A stretch of 18,760 nucleotides of DNA from positions 1 through 18,760 of the forward strand of contig DDUN01000066.1 of the NCBI GenBank assembly GCA_002344825.1, written 5' to 3'. A program made the translations under genes and the position numbers. Position 1 is the stretch's first letter. Each line of letters opens with the position of its first letter. This document shows positions 9,252-16,380 of this stretch, in pieces. The DNA is from Candidatus Multiplicimicrobium inquinatum (lineage in GTDB: Bacteria; Omnitrophota; Omnitrophia; Omnitrophales; Aquincolibacteriaceae). The notes beneath the pieces are model-generated. The model saw only the letters and a list, made by a program, of their open reading frames with translations, was not told the DNA's origin and did not search any database.

Positions 9252-9282
9252 TTCCCCTCAGTGATTTGATAAACCTAAAAAA

Positions 9283-9311
9283 AGTATAGTAGGGTAAAGA
9301 AGACGTGTCAA
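9283..9311 (-). promoter_or_regulatory. Sigma70-type promoter of the giant gene
   Basis: On the minus strand TTGACA (9311-9306, consensus -35) is followed by exactly 17 bp and TATACT (9288-9283, one mismatch to TATAAT). Transcription would start near 9276, giving a leader of about 25 nt before the ATG at 9251. This is the clearest promoter in the window and suggests the giant gene is transcribed separately from the def operon upstream of it. Confidence 0.8.
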
Positions 9312-9340
9312 ATTGGCTAATGAAATAACACGTAATCCAG

Positions 9341-9388
9341 TGCTATAAATTGCTAGTTCTACCCCTAGTAATATAGCAATTCATAGCA
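9341..9388. repeat. 15-bp inverted repeat upstream of the giant-gene promoter
   Basis: TGCTATAAATTGCTA (9341-9355) and TAGCAATTCATAGCA (9374-9388) are inverted copies matching at 14 of 15 positions, separated by 18 nt. The element lies 30 bp upstream of the -35 box and 46 nt past the def stop. There is no T-run after either arm, so a classical intrinsic terminator is unlikely. It could be a regulator-binding site or an RNA processing hairpin at the end of the def transcript. Confidence 0.75.
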
Positions 9389-9434
9389 TACAAAATTGCA
9401 AAACTAAATATAGCGGAATTTCGATAAAAAGGAT

Positions 9435-9929
9435 TCACGCCGACTTAGAACCCCGCCTCGGCAGTAAATCCGTTTTGAGGCAAGTCACGGCATCAATCAA
9501 AAGTTTTCCGTTCAAATGATCAATTTCATGTTGGACACAAATAGCTTCAATTCCGGTTGATGTTTTTTCTAACCACTTTCCTTCTGGATTTTGAAAGCGG
9601 TAACGCACCCAGCGATATCTTTTAACTAATGCGGTGTAATCAGGAACACTCATGCATCCTTCCCGACCGATTTCTGGGTCACGTCCTTCTAAAATAATCG
9701 GATTGATTAAAATTATTTTTCGGCAGGAAGTGTCGCGAGCGGAAACATCAACGATTGCGATTCTCTCGGAAATTCCAAGTTGAGGTGCCGCAATTCCGAT
9801 CCCATGTTTTTCACGCGCAAGCACTTTAGATAAACGCTCAGTAATCTTTTGAATTTCACCCGCGCCCAGACGGCACTCCGGCAACGACTTGCGCAAAACA
9901 GATTCCGGGTAAAAAACAATACGATCCAT
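9435..9929 (-). CDS. def: Peptide deformylase
   Basis: This 164-residue metalloenzyme removes the N-formyl group from nascent proteins in the cytoplasm. All three family motifs are present: GIGIAAPQ (43-50), EGCMSVP (90-96, metal ligand C92; the usual form is EGCLS) and QHEIDHLNG (133-141, metal ligands H134 and H138, catalytic E135). The length is normal for a bacterial deformylase. The ATG at 9929 lies 3 nt after the stop of the ACT-domain gene, so translation is probably coupled. It is the last gene of the downstream half of the operon. In many bacteria def sits beside fmt; no fmt is visible here. Identification is secure from the motifs. Confidence 0.97.
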   Translation of the reverse strand: MDRIVFYPESVLRKSLPECRLGAGEIQKITERLSKVLAREKHGIGIAAPQLGISERIAIVDVSARDTSCRKIILINPIILEGRDPEIGREGCMSVPDYTALVKRYRWVRYRFQNPEGKWLEKTSTGIEAICVQHEIDHLNGKLLIDAVTCLKTDLLPRRGSKSA

Positions 9930-9932
9930 GAC

Positions 9933-10478
9933 TCAGAAAATTGCGGACTCGGAAGGATGGGTCTTCACTTCAACCTTCAAATTTTTTTGCCAAACCCGCA
10001 TCAGTTTTTTTATTTTTTTATCCGCGCTCGCGTTCGGCAAGGCAACTTCAAGAACCATGGAATAGAAATGGTTTGATTTTGATTTTCCAAGTAAGCGACA
10101 ATCAAGATTGGTAATATTAGCTCGAAGCCTCGCAAGATCCGAACTTAAACGATAGACAATTCCGGTGCGGTCTTTTCCGATCACAGAAATTAAAACAGAT
10201 TTTGAAAAATGGCTGATTGTGTTTTTTTGAGGCCTAAATGAAATTAAATCCGTATGCATATTCCACGGTTTTTTATGCAAGATCAAAATCTTGGCAGCAA
10301 TCGCTCCCCACGATTTATCCGATCCGTTAAAGCTCACCATCATTGCAAACTGGCCTTCAAGTAAAGTCATGCTGATATCTTCAAGATTCGCACCGCATTG
10401 ATACAAAACGCCTGTTATCGTTTTAATGATTCCGGGTTTATCCTGCCCCTGAACAAAAAGCATTCCCTTGCGCGGCAT
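9933..10478 (-). CDS. Double-ACT-domain regulatory protein (GcvR-like)
   Basis: The protein has 181 residues and two ACT domains, roughly 6-80 and 94-165. Each begins with the ligand-binding-type turn seen in ACT proteins: GQDKPGI (11-17) and GKDRTGI (101-107). The architecture is that of the GcvR / formyltetrahydrofolate-deformylase N-terminal type, which senses small molecules, often amino acids. No DNA-binding or catalytic domain is present. A TTG at 10484 is in frame, but the ribosome binding site AAGGAG (10490-10485) abuts it, while it is 6 nt from ATG 10478, so ATG is chosen. The binding site overlaps the cca stop codon, implying coupling. The ligand and partner cannot be told from sequence. 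Confidence 0.85.
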   Translation of the reverse strand: MPRKGMLFVQGQDKPGIIKTITGVLYQCGANLEDISMTLLEGQFAMMVSFNGSDKSWGAIAAKILILHKKPWNMHTDLISFRPQKNTISHFSKSVLISVIGKDRTGIVYRLSSDLARLRANITNLDCRLLGKSKSNHFYSMVLEVALPNASADKKIKKLMRVWQKNLKVEVKTHPSESAIF

Positions 10479-10488
10479 AATCAACTCC

Positions 10489-11721
10489 TTACTTCTTATT
10501 TTTGTGCTGACTTCGGACCCAGTCTTCCGCAGCCGATTTATCGCTTAAAACACCTTCCAACTGAAGCAAATAGGCTTCTTCGATCCATTTACCCATTTGA
10601 GGTCCAGGAGCGACACCTAGTCGAATCAAATCATCCCCGAAAACAAATGGGTCGGGGTGAAGATTTTCGCCTTTCCACAGATCCTTTTTGGATTGAAGCG
10701 CGTCATAAACCTTCGGTTTATTAAGCGTAAGCTTGTAGACACCAAGCGCACGGTTAAAATCAGGATTTCCCAAGATCTGTTTTTGTTTCCCCTCTCTTAA
10801 TTCAGAAAACTGCATAAATGACTCAACAAGACCCAATAACCGTGTCGTGCTCGTAATATCATGATTGGAGAATCTCAAGCCACGCATCAGGTCTTCCACG
10901 GCGACATTTTGCCCCTGAAACAACACCGCAAAAATAAATGGAACACCGCCAAAGGCAGAAGGCGCATTCTCAAGCCGCAAGATGACCGCCGGGTCAACAT
11001 TTGAAAAAATAGCCTGCCACAGCCCCGATTCCGTCATGAGCTTCAAACCAAGATATATATGAGGAGAATTCACAATCTTTTCTAACTCATCCCGAATGCG
11101 TTCTTTGCTGACGACATTAATTTGGGTGGCGCGCTTTTTGATTTCAGCCCAGGTATCGCTTTCAATTTGAAAGTCAAGACGCGCAGCAAAGCGAACGGCA
11201 CGCAAAAGCCGCAACTTATCTTCTTCAAATCGTTCGGAGGGATTTCCTATGCAGCGTATAATTTGTTTATCCAAATCAAGTTGCCCGCCGACATAATCTT
11301 TGATCTGTTTGGAAAAATCTTTCTCGCGCGGATCGCAAAATAAGCCATTCACGGTAAAATCTCTTCGTCTTGCATCTTCTTCCGCATTTGCAAACTTAAC
11401 AAAACCGGGTCGGCGTCCGTCTTGATACCCTCCCTCGGTGCGAAAAGTAGCCACTTCAAACTGAAACGTATCGAGCAAAACCAACATCACGCCGAACTGT
11501 TTTCCGACAGGAATTGTTTTTGAGAATAGTTCTTCAACTTCATCGGGAGTGGCCGAAGTGGCAATATCATAATCGGTTGGAATCGCCCCAAGCAAATGAT
11601 CGCGGACGCAGCCGCCGGCAAACAGAGCTTGAAAACCGGCATTGTTCAGTTTTTCAACAATGCGAAAAGCACAAGCAGCTTTGGGGCTTTTAAGATCCAT
11701 CGGAACGGATGAATCAGGCAT
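10489..11721 (-). CDS. cca: CCA tRNA nucleotidyltransferase / poly(A) polymerase family, class II
   Basis: This 410-residue enzyme adds or repairs the 3' CCA end of tRNA using CTP and ATP. The head domain carries GGCVRDHLLG (36-45), the catalytic carboxylates in DYD (50-52), RRRDFTVN (118-125) and the nucleotide-selecting segment EEDKLRLLRAVRFAARL (166-182). It is followed by SKERIRDELEKI, typical of the neck region. The length fits a bacterial class II enzyme without an HD domain. The start at ATG 11721 is 2 nt after the zinc-ribbon gene's stop. Motifs alone do not separate a full CCA-adding enzyme from a CC- or A-adding enzyme or a poly(A) polymerase; no second family member is present in the window. 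Confidence 0.93.
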   Translation of the reverse strand: MPDSSVPMDLKSPKAACAFRIVEKLNNAGFQALFAGGCVRDHLLGAIPTDYDIATSATPDEVEELFSKTIPVGKQFGVMLVLLDTFQFEVATFRTEGGYQDGRRPGFVKFANAEEDARRRDFTVNGLFCDPREKDFSKQIKDYVGGQLDLDKQIIRCIGNPSERFEEDKLRLLRAVRFAARLDFQIESDTWAEIKKRATQINVVSKERIRDELEKIVNSPHIYLGLKLMTESGLWQAIFSNVDPAVILRLENAPSAFGGVPFIFAVLFQGQNVAVEDLMRGLRFSNHDITSTTRLLGLVESFMQFSELREGKQKQILGNPDFNRALGVYKLTLNKPKVYDALQSKKDLWKGENLHPDPFVFGDDLIRLGVAPGPQMGKWIEEAYLLQLEGVLSDKSAAEDWVRSQHKNKK

Positions 11722-11723
11722 GG

Positions 11724-12050
11724 TTATCCCAGTAAGTCGCGGGCTTTGGCGCTGGCATCATTTTTCTGATAATCTCCCAGATCGACTAACGTCAGGTCAG
11801 GCCGCTCAGTCGCAATGCGTTTGGCAAATTGAAAACGTTCGGCAGGATGAGTTTCAAGCCTGCGGCTCGCGATAAAACGGAATCGAGCTCCGCAATGAGG
11901 GCAAGCTGTAATATCTCGATGATTTAAACCCATTTCACCGCATTGAGCACAATTGCCCGTCACCTCACCTAAAATCAAAAGTGCCCGGCGAACTTCATCG
12001 ATCGGATGCGACTGGTAAACACGCAAAAATATTTTGCTCATGCTGGTCAC
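11724..12050 (-). CDS. Small zinc-ribbon protein of unknown function
   Basis: A 108-residue protein with two zinc knuckles, CAQC (34-37) and CPHC (50-53), separated by 12 residues, followed by a basic stretch (RFRFIASRR) and a mixed C-terminal tail. The N-terminal segment IFLRVYQSHPIDEVRRALLIL looks like a strand and a helix. GTG 12050 is preferred because AAGG lies 3 nt upstream; the alternative ATG 12041 is about 12 nt from that site and would remove three residues. It sits between an RNA-binding-type protein and cca, so a role in RNA or translation is plausible by context only. I do not recognise the family. Confidence 0.75.
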   Translation of the reverse strand: MTSMSKIFLRVYQSHPIDEVRRALLILGEVTGNCAQCGEMGLNHRDITACPHCGARFRFIASRRLETHPAERFQFAKRIATERPDLTLVDLGDYQKNDASAKARDLLG

Positions 12051-12127
12051 TTACCTTAATTGTTTTGCTTTCAATTAGATATTAGTCGGCCTGCAATTGA
12101 GCAGCAAGCGCCGAGCAAAATACAAGG

Positions 12128-12865
12128 TTAACCCCGCAAACGGACAACCGTATCTCCGGTCTTCACCGGACGAATCACGCGTATTGCAACCTCTTGCCCT
12201 TCAACGGCTTCTTGAAGCGGCTGATTGTCTAACTGTAATGCTTCCACTTTTTGACGAAGAGAAGAAATATTGCCTTGGATTTCAATCCAATCTCCGGAGC
12301 GCATCGTACCTTTTTCAACTTTAACTAAAGCCGTACGCACATCATCGTTATATTTTGATACCACGCCGATTTTTTCCGGCCCTTGCTGAGCCGGACGAGC
12401 GGCGGGCGCTGGCTGAACTTCCGCAATAGATGATTGAGCCGGACGCATGGTCGACGAAGGACCACCTGTAGGACGATCAATCTGGCGCGGAATCGCGGAA
12501 TCGGCATGCGAGCGGCGGTTGTAATCGCCTTGCTGCCCACCACGGCGAGGTCCATGCTGCGAACGCTGGTCGCCACGATCAGCATATCGATCGCGGTCTC
12601 CACCATCACGGCCATAACCCCCGCGAGGATTATTTCGATCATTTCGTTCGCTGCGATCACGGCCGTCACGAGAATCTCGGTTAGGGCGGTTCCCTCGGTT
12701 ATCACGGTCACGCGGGGAACGATCACGGTCACCGCGAGGATTTCCCGAACGCGGGTTGATGTATCCGTCATTGCGCTTCGGCTGATTCGGAGCCGCTGAT
12801 TTATATCCTGCCGGCGATTCGCCCTCACCCGTAAAAAGCCATTTCAATCTAGAAAAAAAACTCAT
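12128..12865 (-). CDS. Arg/Asp/Gly-rich protein with a translation-factor domain-2-like C-terminus
   Basis: The protein has 245 residues in three parts. Residues 2-11 (SFFSRLKWLF) could form a short amphipathic helix. Residues 31-120 are low-complexity Arg, Asp, Gly, Asn and Ser, with 24 Arg between 39 and 118, including RGG and many RD steps; a Pro/Ala/Gln linker follows. Residues 165-245 (IGVVSKYNDDVRTALVKV, GDWIEIQG, VKTGDTVVRL) match the pattern of small translation-elongation-factor-like proteins, an EF-Tu domain-2-type beta barrel. No GTPase domain is present. The ATG has GAGGTG 5 nt upstream, overlapping the end of rng 9 nt away. The gene order suggests it works with RNase E/G on RNA; that is inference. 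Confidence 0.85.
   Translation of the reverse strand: MSFFSRLKWLFTGEGESPAGYKSAAPNQPKRNDGYINPRSGNPRGDRDRSPRDRDNRGNRPNRDSRDGRDRSERNDRNNPRGGYGRDGGDRDRYADRGDQRSQHGPRRGGQQGDYNRRSHADSAIPRQIDRPTGGPSSTMRPAQSSIAEVQPAPAARPAQQGPEKIGVVSKYNDDVRTALVKVEKGTMRSGDWIEIQGNISSLRQKVEALQLDNQPLQEAVEGQEVAIRVIRPVKTGDTVVRLRG
12510..12765 (-). repeat. Low-complexity DNA encoding the Arg/Asp-rich segment
   Basis: Short imperfect repeats of CGT/CGC and GAC/GAT codons make this stretch open in several frames. One example is ATCACGGTCAC at 12701-12711 and again at 12722-12732. The repeated DNA explains the long false ORFs on both strands here. Confidence 0.75.
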
Positions 12866-12874
12866 ACTTCACCT

Positions 12875-14419
12875 CTACTTAGTAAATGTAATATTAATGT
12901 CTTCGCGGTGCAATTCTGCCTCCGCGTGCACATAAACACGAGCCCCGGCTTGTTTTTCCAAGTCCTTGAGCGTTTTTTGATCGTGGTTATAAAGCCGGTC
13001 CGCTACATCCGGATGAACATAAGCGTGAACAGCGCGCGAGCGCGATTCATGCGTTGCCCGCCGAATTTCCTTAATGGCCTGAATTGCCATCGTCACGGAC
13101 GACTTAACCATTCCCTTGCCTTTGCAATAAGGGCAAGCTTCGTAGACCGCACTTTCAAGTGAAGGGCGGATACGTTGACGCGTCATCTGAATCAATCCAA
13201 ATTCGGACATCTTCAGAATATGCGTTTTAGCGCGGTCACGTTTCATAACATCGCCAAAAACACGCGACAAACTGCGACGGTTTGAAAACCGCTCCATATC
13301 AATAAAATCGATCACGATGATACCGCCGGCGTCACGCAAACGAAGCTGACGCGCAATTTCATGGGCGGCCTCAATATTGGTCTGATAAACCGTTTCCTCG
13401 AGACCTCGCTCACGGCTCCCCGTAAACTTACCCGTATTCACGTCAATCGCAACCAAACATTCGGTTTGCTCAATCACAATGGATCCGCCCGACTTTAACG
13501 GAACCGTGCGATTGATCGTGTTTTCGATTTCCTTTTCGATTTTAAATTTCTCAAAAAGGTGCCCCTGCTCTTTCTCAAATTCAACATTCAGAGATTGTCC
13601 GGGCATGTAAACCGAACAAAACTTTTTAAGTTTGTTATAGACAACTTCTGAATCCACGTAAATTTTAGTGTCTTCTTCGGTCACATAGTCACGCATGACG
13701 CGTTCAACAAGCCCCAACTCTTGATGTAAGAGAACCGGCGCTTTTTTCCCCTCGATCGAAGCGTGAATCTTTTTCCAAAGCTGGACCAAATAGTGAATAT
13801 CACGTTTAAAGTCTTGTTCGCTTTTCCCCTCCGCGTTGGTACGGATGATAAATCCAACGCCATTCGGAATTTCAAGATTGTCAAAAATAGCGTGAATGCG
13901 GTTTCTTTCCGCACGGTCAGAAATGCGGCGGGAAATTCCCATTTTTTCGTCGCCCGGCATCATCACCAAATAGCGCGCGGGAATAGAAAACTGAGTCGTT
14001 AAACGGGGCCCCTTGGAACGAATCGGCTCCTTCACAACCTGCACAATCACTTCTTGGCCGATCTTCAGGACTTCGTCAATGCGCTGACGGCGGCGTCCTC
14101 CGCGGCGGGGAGAATCACCCTTGTCATCTTCCTCTTCGGTTTCTTTTTGAGCGGCAGATTCTTCAGAAAGCTCCGCATCCATGTCTAAAGGAGCCTGGAG
14201 CGCATCCGCGACATAAAGAAAACCATCTTTGCCTGTTCCAATATCAACAAAGGCAGCATCAATTCCGGGAATAATGGTCTTAACCCGCCCCTTGTAAATA
14301 TTGCCGAAAAGCTTATTGCTTTCCTCGCGCTCAATGTAGTACTCCGCAAGCTGACCGTTTTCCAGAATCGCAACCTGGATTTCGTCCGCTTCCTGCGTAA
14401 TTAAAATGTCTTGTTTCAT
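12875..14419 (-). CDS. rng: Ribonuclease E/G family endoribonuclease
   Basis: This 514-residue enzyme makes endonucleolytic cuts in mRNA and rRNA precursors. An S1 RNA-binding domain (about 36-140) begins with NIYKGRVKTIIPGIDAAFVDIG. The DNase-I-like catalytic core has both magnesium-binding aspartates, D326 in AIDVNTG and D371 in GGIIVIDFIDM. The zinc-link cysteines are in CPYC (429-432). The S1 domain is interrupted at about 79-113 by an acidic run followed by Arg-rich PRRGGRRRQR. The length is that of RNase G; the long degradosome scaffold of E. coli RNase E is absent. AAAGG precedes the ATG by 6 nt and can pair in an upstream hairpin (14424-14440). The next gene, 9 nt downstream, supplies an Arg-rich disordered segment. 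Confidence 0.96.
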   Translation of the reverse strand: MKQDILITQEADEIQVAILENGQLAEYYIEREESNKLFGNIYKGRVKTIIPGIDAAFVDIGTGKDGFLYVADALQAPLDMDAELSEESAAQKETEEEDDKGDSPRRGGRRRQRIDEVLKIGQEVIVQVVKEPIRSKGPRLTTQFSIPARYLVMMPGDEKMGISRRISDRAERNRIHAIFDNLEIPNGVGFIIRTNAEGKSEQDFKRDIHYLVQLWKKIHASIEGKKAPVLLHQELGLVERVMRDYVTEEDTKIYVDSEVVYNKLKKFCSVYMPGQSLNVEFEKEQGHLFEKFKIEKEIENTINRTVPLKSGGSIVIEQTECLVAIDVNTGKFTGSRERGLEETVYQTNIEAAHEIARQLRLRDAGGIIVIDFIDMERFSNRRSLSRVFGDVMKRDRAKTHILKMSEFGLIQMTRQRIRPSLESAVYEACPYCKGKGMVKSSVTMAIQAIKEIRRATHESRSRAVHAYVHPDVADRLYNHDQKTLKDLEKQAGARVYVHAEAELHREDINITFTK

Positions 14420-14423
14420 ATCA

Positions 14424-14440
14424 ACCTTTCAAAGAAAGGT
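14424..14440 (-). promoter_or_regulatory. rng: Hairpin covering the rng ribosome binding site
   Basis: In the mRNA, ACCUUUC, a UUU loop and GAAAGGU form a perfect 7-bp stem. The 3' arm contains the GAAAGG that serves as ribosome binding site for rng, ending 5 nt before the ATG. Folding would block initiation. RNase E in E. coli represses its own mRNA through its leader; similar control here is inference. Confidence 0.55.
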
Positions 14441-14464
14441 GGATAATCAGGGGCAGTCTGGGTG

Positions 14465-14499
14465 CTTAGGCTTTTCGCCGGACAGAGGCCTCTTAGGCT
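14465..14499 (-). repeat. 8-bp direct repeat and 10-bp palindrome at the pilQ-rng junction
   Basis: CTTAGGCT occurs at 14465-14472 and 14492-14499, the second copy spanning the pilQ stop. AGAGGCCTCT (14484-14493) between them is a perfect palindrome. There is no T-run, so a terminator is not supported; the significance is uncertain. Confidence 0.35.
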
Positions 14500-15992
14500 G
14501 CTGCCGTGGAATTTGCCGGAACTGAAGATTTAGAATCCGTTGAGGAGGCTGAATCTTGAGAAGATAAATCATCTTGTTTAGCACGATCTTTTACTGGTTG
14601 GCCTGATGCATCCACCGATGTCACTGTTACAAAAAATATTGTTTCTGCGTCCGTATTCTCGTCCGCGGTCTTATTTTGATTCTTAAACAGAATCTTTCCG
14701 ATTACAGGAATATCTGAAAAATAAGGAACCTTCGTTACTGTATCGCCATCATTATCCGTTAAAAGCCCTCCAATTGCAATAGTTTGCCCACTCTTAATCA
14801 TAACCTGGGTACTTGCCGCTGTTGTAGAGAAGCGTGGTGCCAAAAACCCACCAAAATCCTGGTTGGGTCCCACCGCACTCACCTCCGGCTTGAGATCAAC
14901 GATAATCTCATTCGCATCATTAATATGGGGGGTTACATTTAAAACCACACCGGTATCACGGTAAGAAAAACCCGAAACCTCCATGCTCCCAGTATTTTCA
15001 TTGCGCTCAAACGTTGGAATCGGAATCTGATCGCCCACTTGCACTTTCGCGGTTTGATTATTAAGCACAACAATGCGAGGATTCGAAATCACCTTAGAGA
15101 AAGAACTACTCTCAATCAAACTGAGCACTGAGGTAAAAGAAGAAAAGTCCAAAGTTCCATAGGTGTAGGCTCCATCAGCCACCGTCGAACCTCCCAGCGG
15201 AAAATCGCGACTGTTCAACGGATTTGGAATCGCATCTTCACTTGGATTCACAACAGGAAAAAACTGTTCAACAACGGGAGAAACTCCTTTCCCGTCATTT
15301 TGCACAAACGGAAATGTCGTCGGTCTCGATGAGCCGCTAACTCCGCCCGTCATATTCCAGTTAATACCCAAATCCTTTGAAAGCCCCTGCTGTGTACGAA
15401 TAATTTTAGAATCAATGTAGGCCTGAGGAGTTACTTTGTCTATGTTTTCAATGACTTTGCCGATTTGAAAAATATTGGAAGGGATATCCGTCACAATCAA
15501 CATATTCATTCTCTCGGCAATTTTCACCCGCCCACGCTCTGTCAAGATATCCTGTACCGCAAGCTGAACTTCTGTGGCCTTAGAATAATTGAGAATAAAC
15601 GTTTTAGTGTCCACCGGTTCCAACTGCATTTTGTCACGCGTGGTCACTCGTATCACATTACCGTCTTTTTCATAAACGTAATTATAAGTACGCAAAATAA
15701 CATCAAGCGCTTTTTGCCACTCCACATCTTCCAAGCGAATGGTTACCGCCCCGACAACCTCAGGACCCGCGACGATATTAATTCCGCTCTTAAGGCTAAT
15801 CACACGCAAAACCGTTCCAATTTCCGCATCTTTAAAATCAAGACTGATTTTCGCATGAACGTCAATCACATCTGCGACAGGCGCGGCAACATCCGACACA
15901 GTGGCGGCTTGCTGAGCAAACAAACTCGAAGGAAAAGCAGCTGATAAAAAGATCCCAAGAAAAAAGGCGCTCACTTGTTTATTTTTAATCAT
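14493..15992 (-). CDS. pilQ: Type IV pilus outer-membrane secretin PilQ
   Basis: The 499-residue protein forms the outer-membrane pore for the pilus. A signal peptide is seen at 1-26 (hydrophobic AFFLGIFLSAAF, cleavage likely after SSLFA). An STN-type domain follows at about 47-115, then an N1-type domain and the secretin core in the C-terminal half. The core includes SNPRIVVLNNQTAKVQVG and VPYFSDIPVIGKILF (422-436), the classic secretin end motif. The tail (about 478-499) is Ser/Ala/Asp-rich. It is shorter than proteobacterial PilQ and lacks AMIN domains. An upstream in-frame ATG at 16061 would overlap pilP by 68 nt; ATG 15992 is chosen because it starts the signal peptide, has AGAGGA 6 nt upstream and lies 1 nt after the pilP stop. 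Confidence 0.94.
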   Translation of the reverse strand: MIKNKQVSAFFLGIFLSAAFPSSLFAQQAATVSDVAAPVADVIDVHAKISLDFKDAEIGTVLRVISLKSGINIVAGPEVVGAVTIRLEDVEWQKALDVILRTYNYVYEKDGNVIRVTTRDKMQLEPVDTKTFILNYSKATEVQLAVQDILTERGRVKIAERMNMLIVTDIPSNIFQIGKVIENIDKVTPQAYIDSKIIRTQQGLSKDLGINWNMTGGVSGSSRPTTFPFVQNDGKGVSPVVEQFFPVVNPSEDAIPNPLNSRDFPLGGSTVADGAYTYGTLDFSSFTSVLSLIESSSFSKVISNPRIVVLNNQTAKVQVGDQIPIPTFERNENTGSMEVSGFSYRDTGVVLNVTPHINDANEIIVDLKPEVSAVGPNQDFGGFLAPRFSTTAASTQVMIKSGQTIAIGGLLTDNDGDTVTKVPYFSDIPVIGKILFKNQNKTADENTDAETIFFVTVTSVDASGQPVKDRAKQDDLSSQDSASSTDSKSSVPANSTAAA

Positions 15993-15993
15993 C

Positions 15994-16380
15994 TTATTCC
16001 TCTTGTTGAGATGAAAGCGGTCTCTCTGACTCTGAAACCCAATATTCATTTTGTTTACCATTCTGATCTTCCATTAGCACATAAGAACGATGGATCGCCG
16101 TTACTTTTTTACCGGACACGCTCTCACCCACTTTATAAGGTTCACCACCGACAACCACCACGGAAGATCCTGTTTGGTGAAAAACAATTCCTTCGATAAT
16201 GATACTTGTGTCGTGGGACTCCGTTGCATCCGGACTAATTATAGCCGCGGTTTTAATAGGGACAAACGGATCCCTTCGGCCTCCTGATTGATATCGGATT
16301 TCTTCGGAAAAACTGAACCCCGCATTTGTCGACATCATGAGGACAAAAAAAGTAATCGCACAAAAAAACCTATTTACCAT
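15994..16380 (-). CDS. pilP: Type IV pilus assembly protein PilP
   Basis: This 128-residue periplasmic protein links the PilN/PilO inner-membrane complex to the secretin. A hydrophobic export signal spans about 4-22. The family signature GRRDPFVP (34-41) follows, then a small beta domain (IIIEGIVFHQTG, SSVVVVGGEPYKVGESV) like the PilP/GspC homology region. Proteobacterial PilP is usually a lipoprotein; I see no lipobox, and the only Cys (C7) lies inside the signal, so anchoring may be lost or provided by the signal itself. The ATG overlaps the end of pilO by 11 nt and has GGAG about 6 nt upstream. Confidence 0.88.
   Translation of the reverse strand: MVNRFFCAITFFVLMMSTNAGFSFSEEIRYQSGGRRDPFVPIKTAAIISPDATESHDTSIIIEGIVFHQTGSSVVVVGGEPYKVGESVSGKKVTAIHRSYVLMEDQNGKQNEYWVSESERPLSSQQEE

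Noticed and set aside
9341..9388. Inverted repeat as an intrinsic terminator of def
   Set aside because: No T-run follows the stem on either strand and the loop is 18 nt; a regulatory or processing role fits at least as well.
12051..12127. Terminator between the Arg-rich gene and the zinc-ribbon gene
   Set aside because: Only a weak bulged stem (about TCGGC / GCCGA with inner CTGC / GCAG) is visible, with no T-run; the 77-nt gap is otherwise featureless.
12325..12828. 167-codon minus-strand and 121-codon plus-strand ORFs over the Arg/Asp-rich gene
   Set aside because: They are alternate readings of low-complexity Arg/Asp codons. The chosen frame has a good ribosome binding site and a recognisable C-terminal domain.
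15993..16061. Longer N-terminus for PilQ starting at 16061
   Set aside because: It would overlap pilP and bury the signal peptide 23 residues inside; ATG 15992 has AGAGGA at good spacing.
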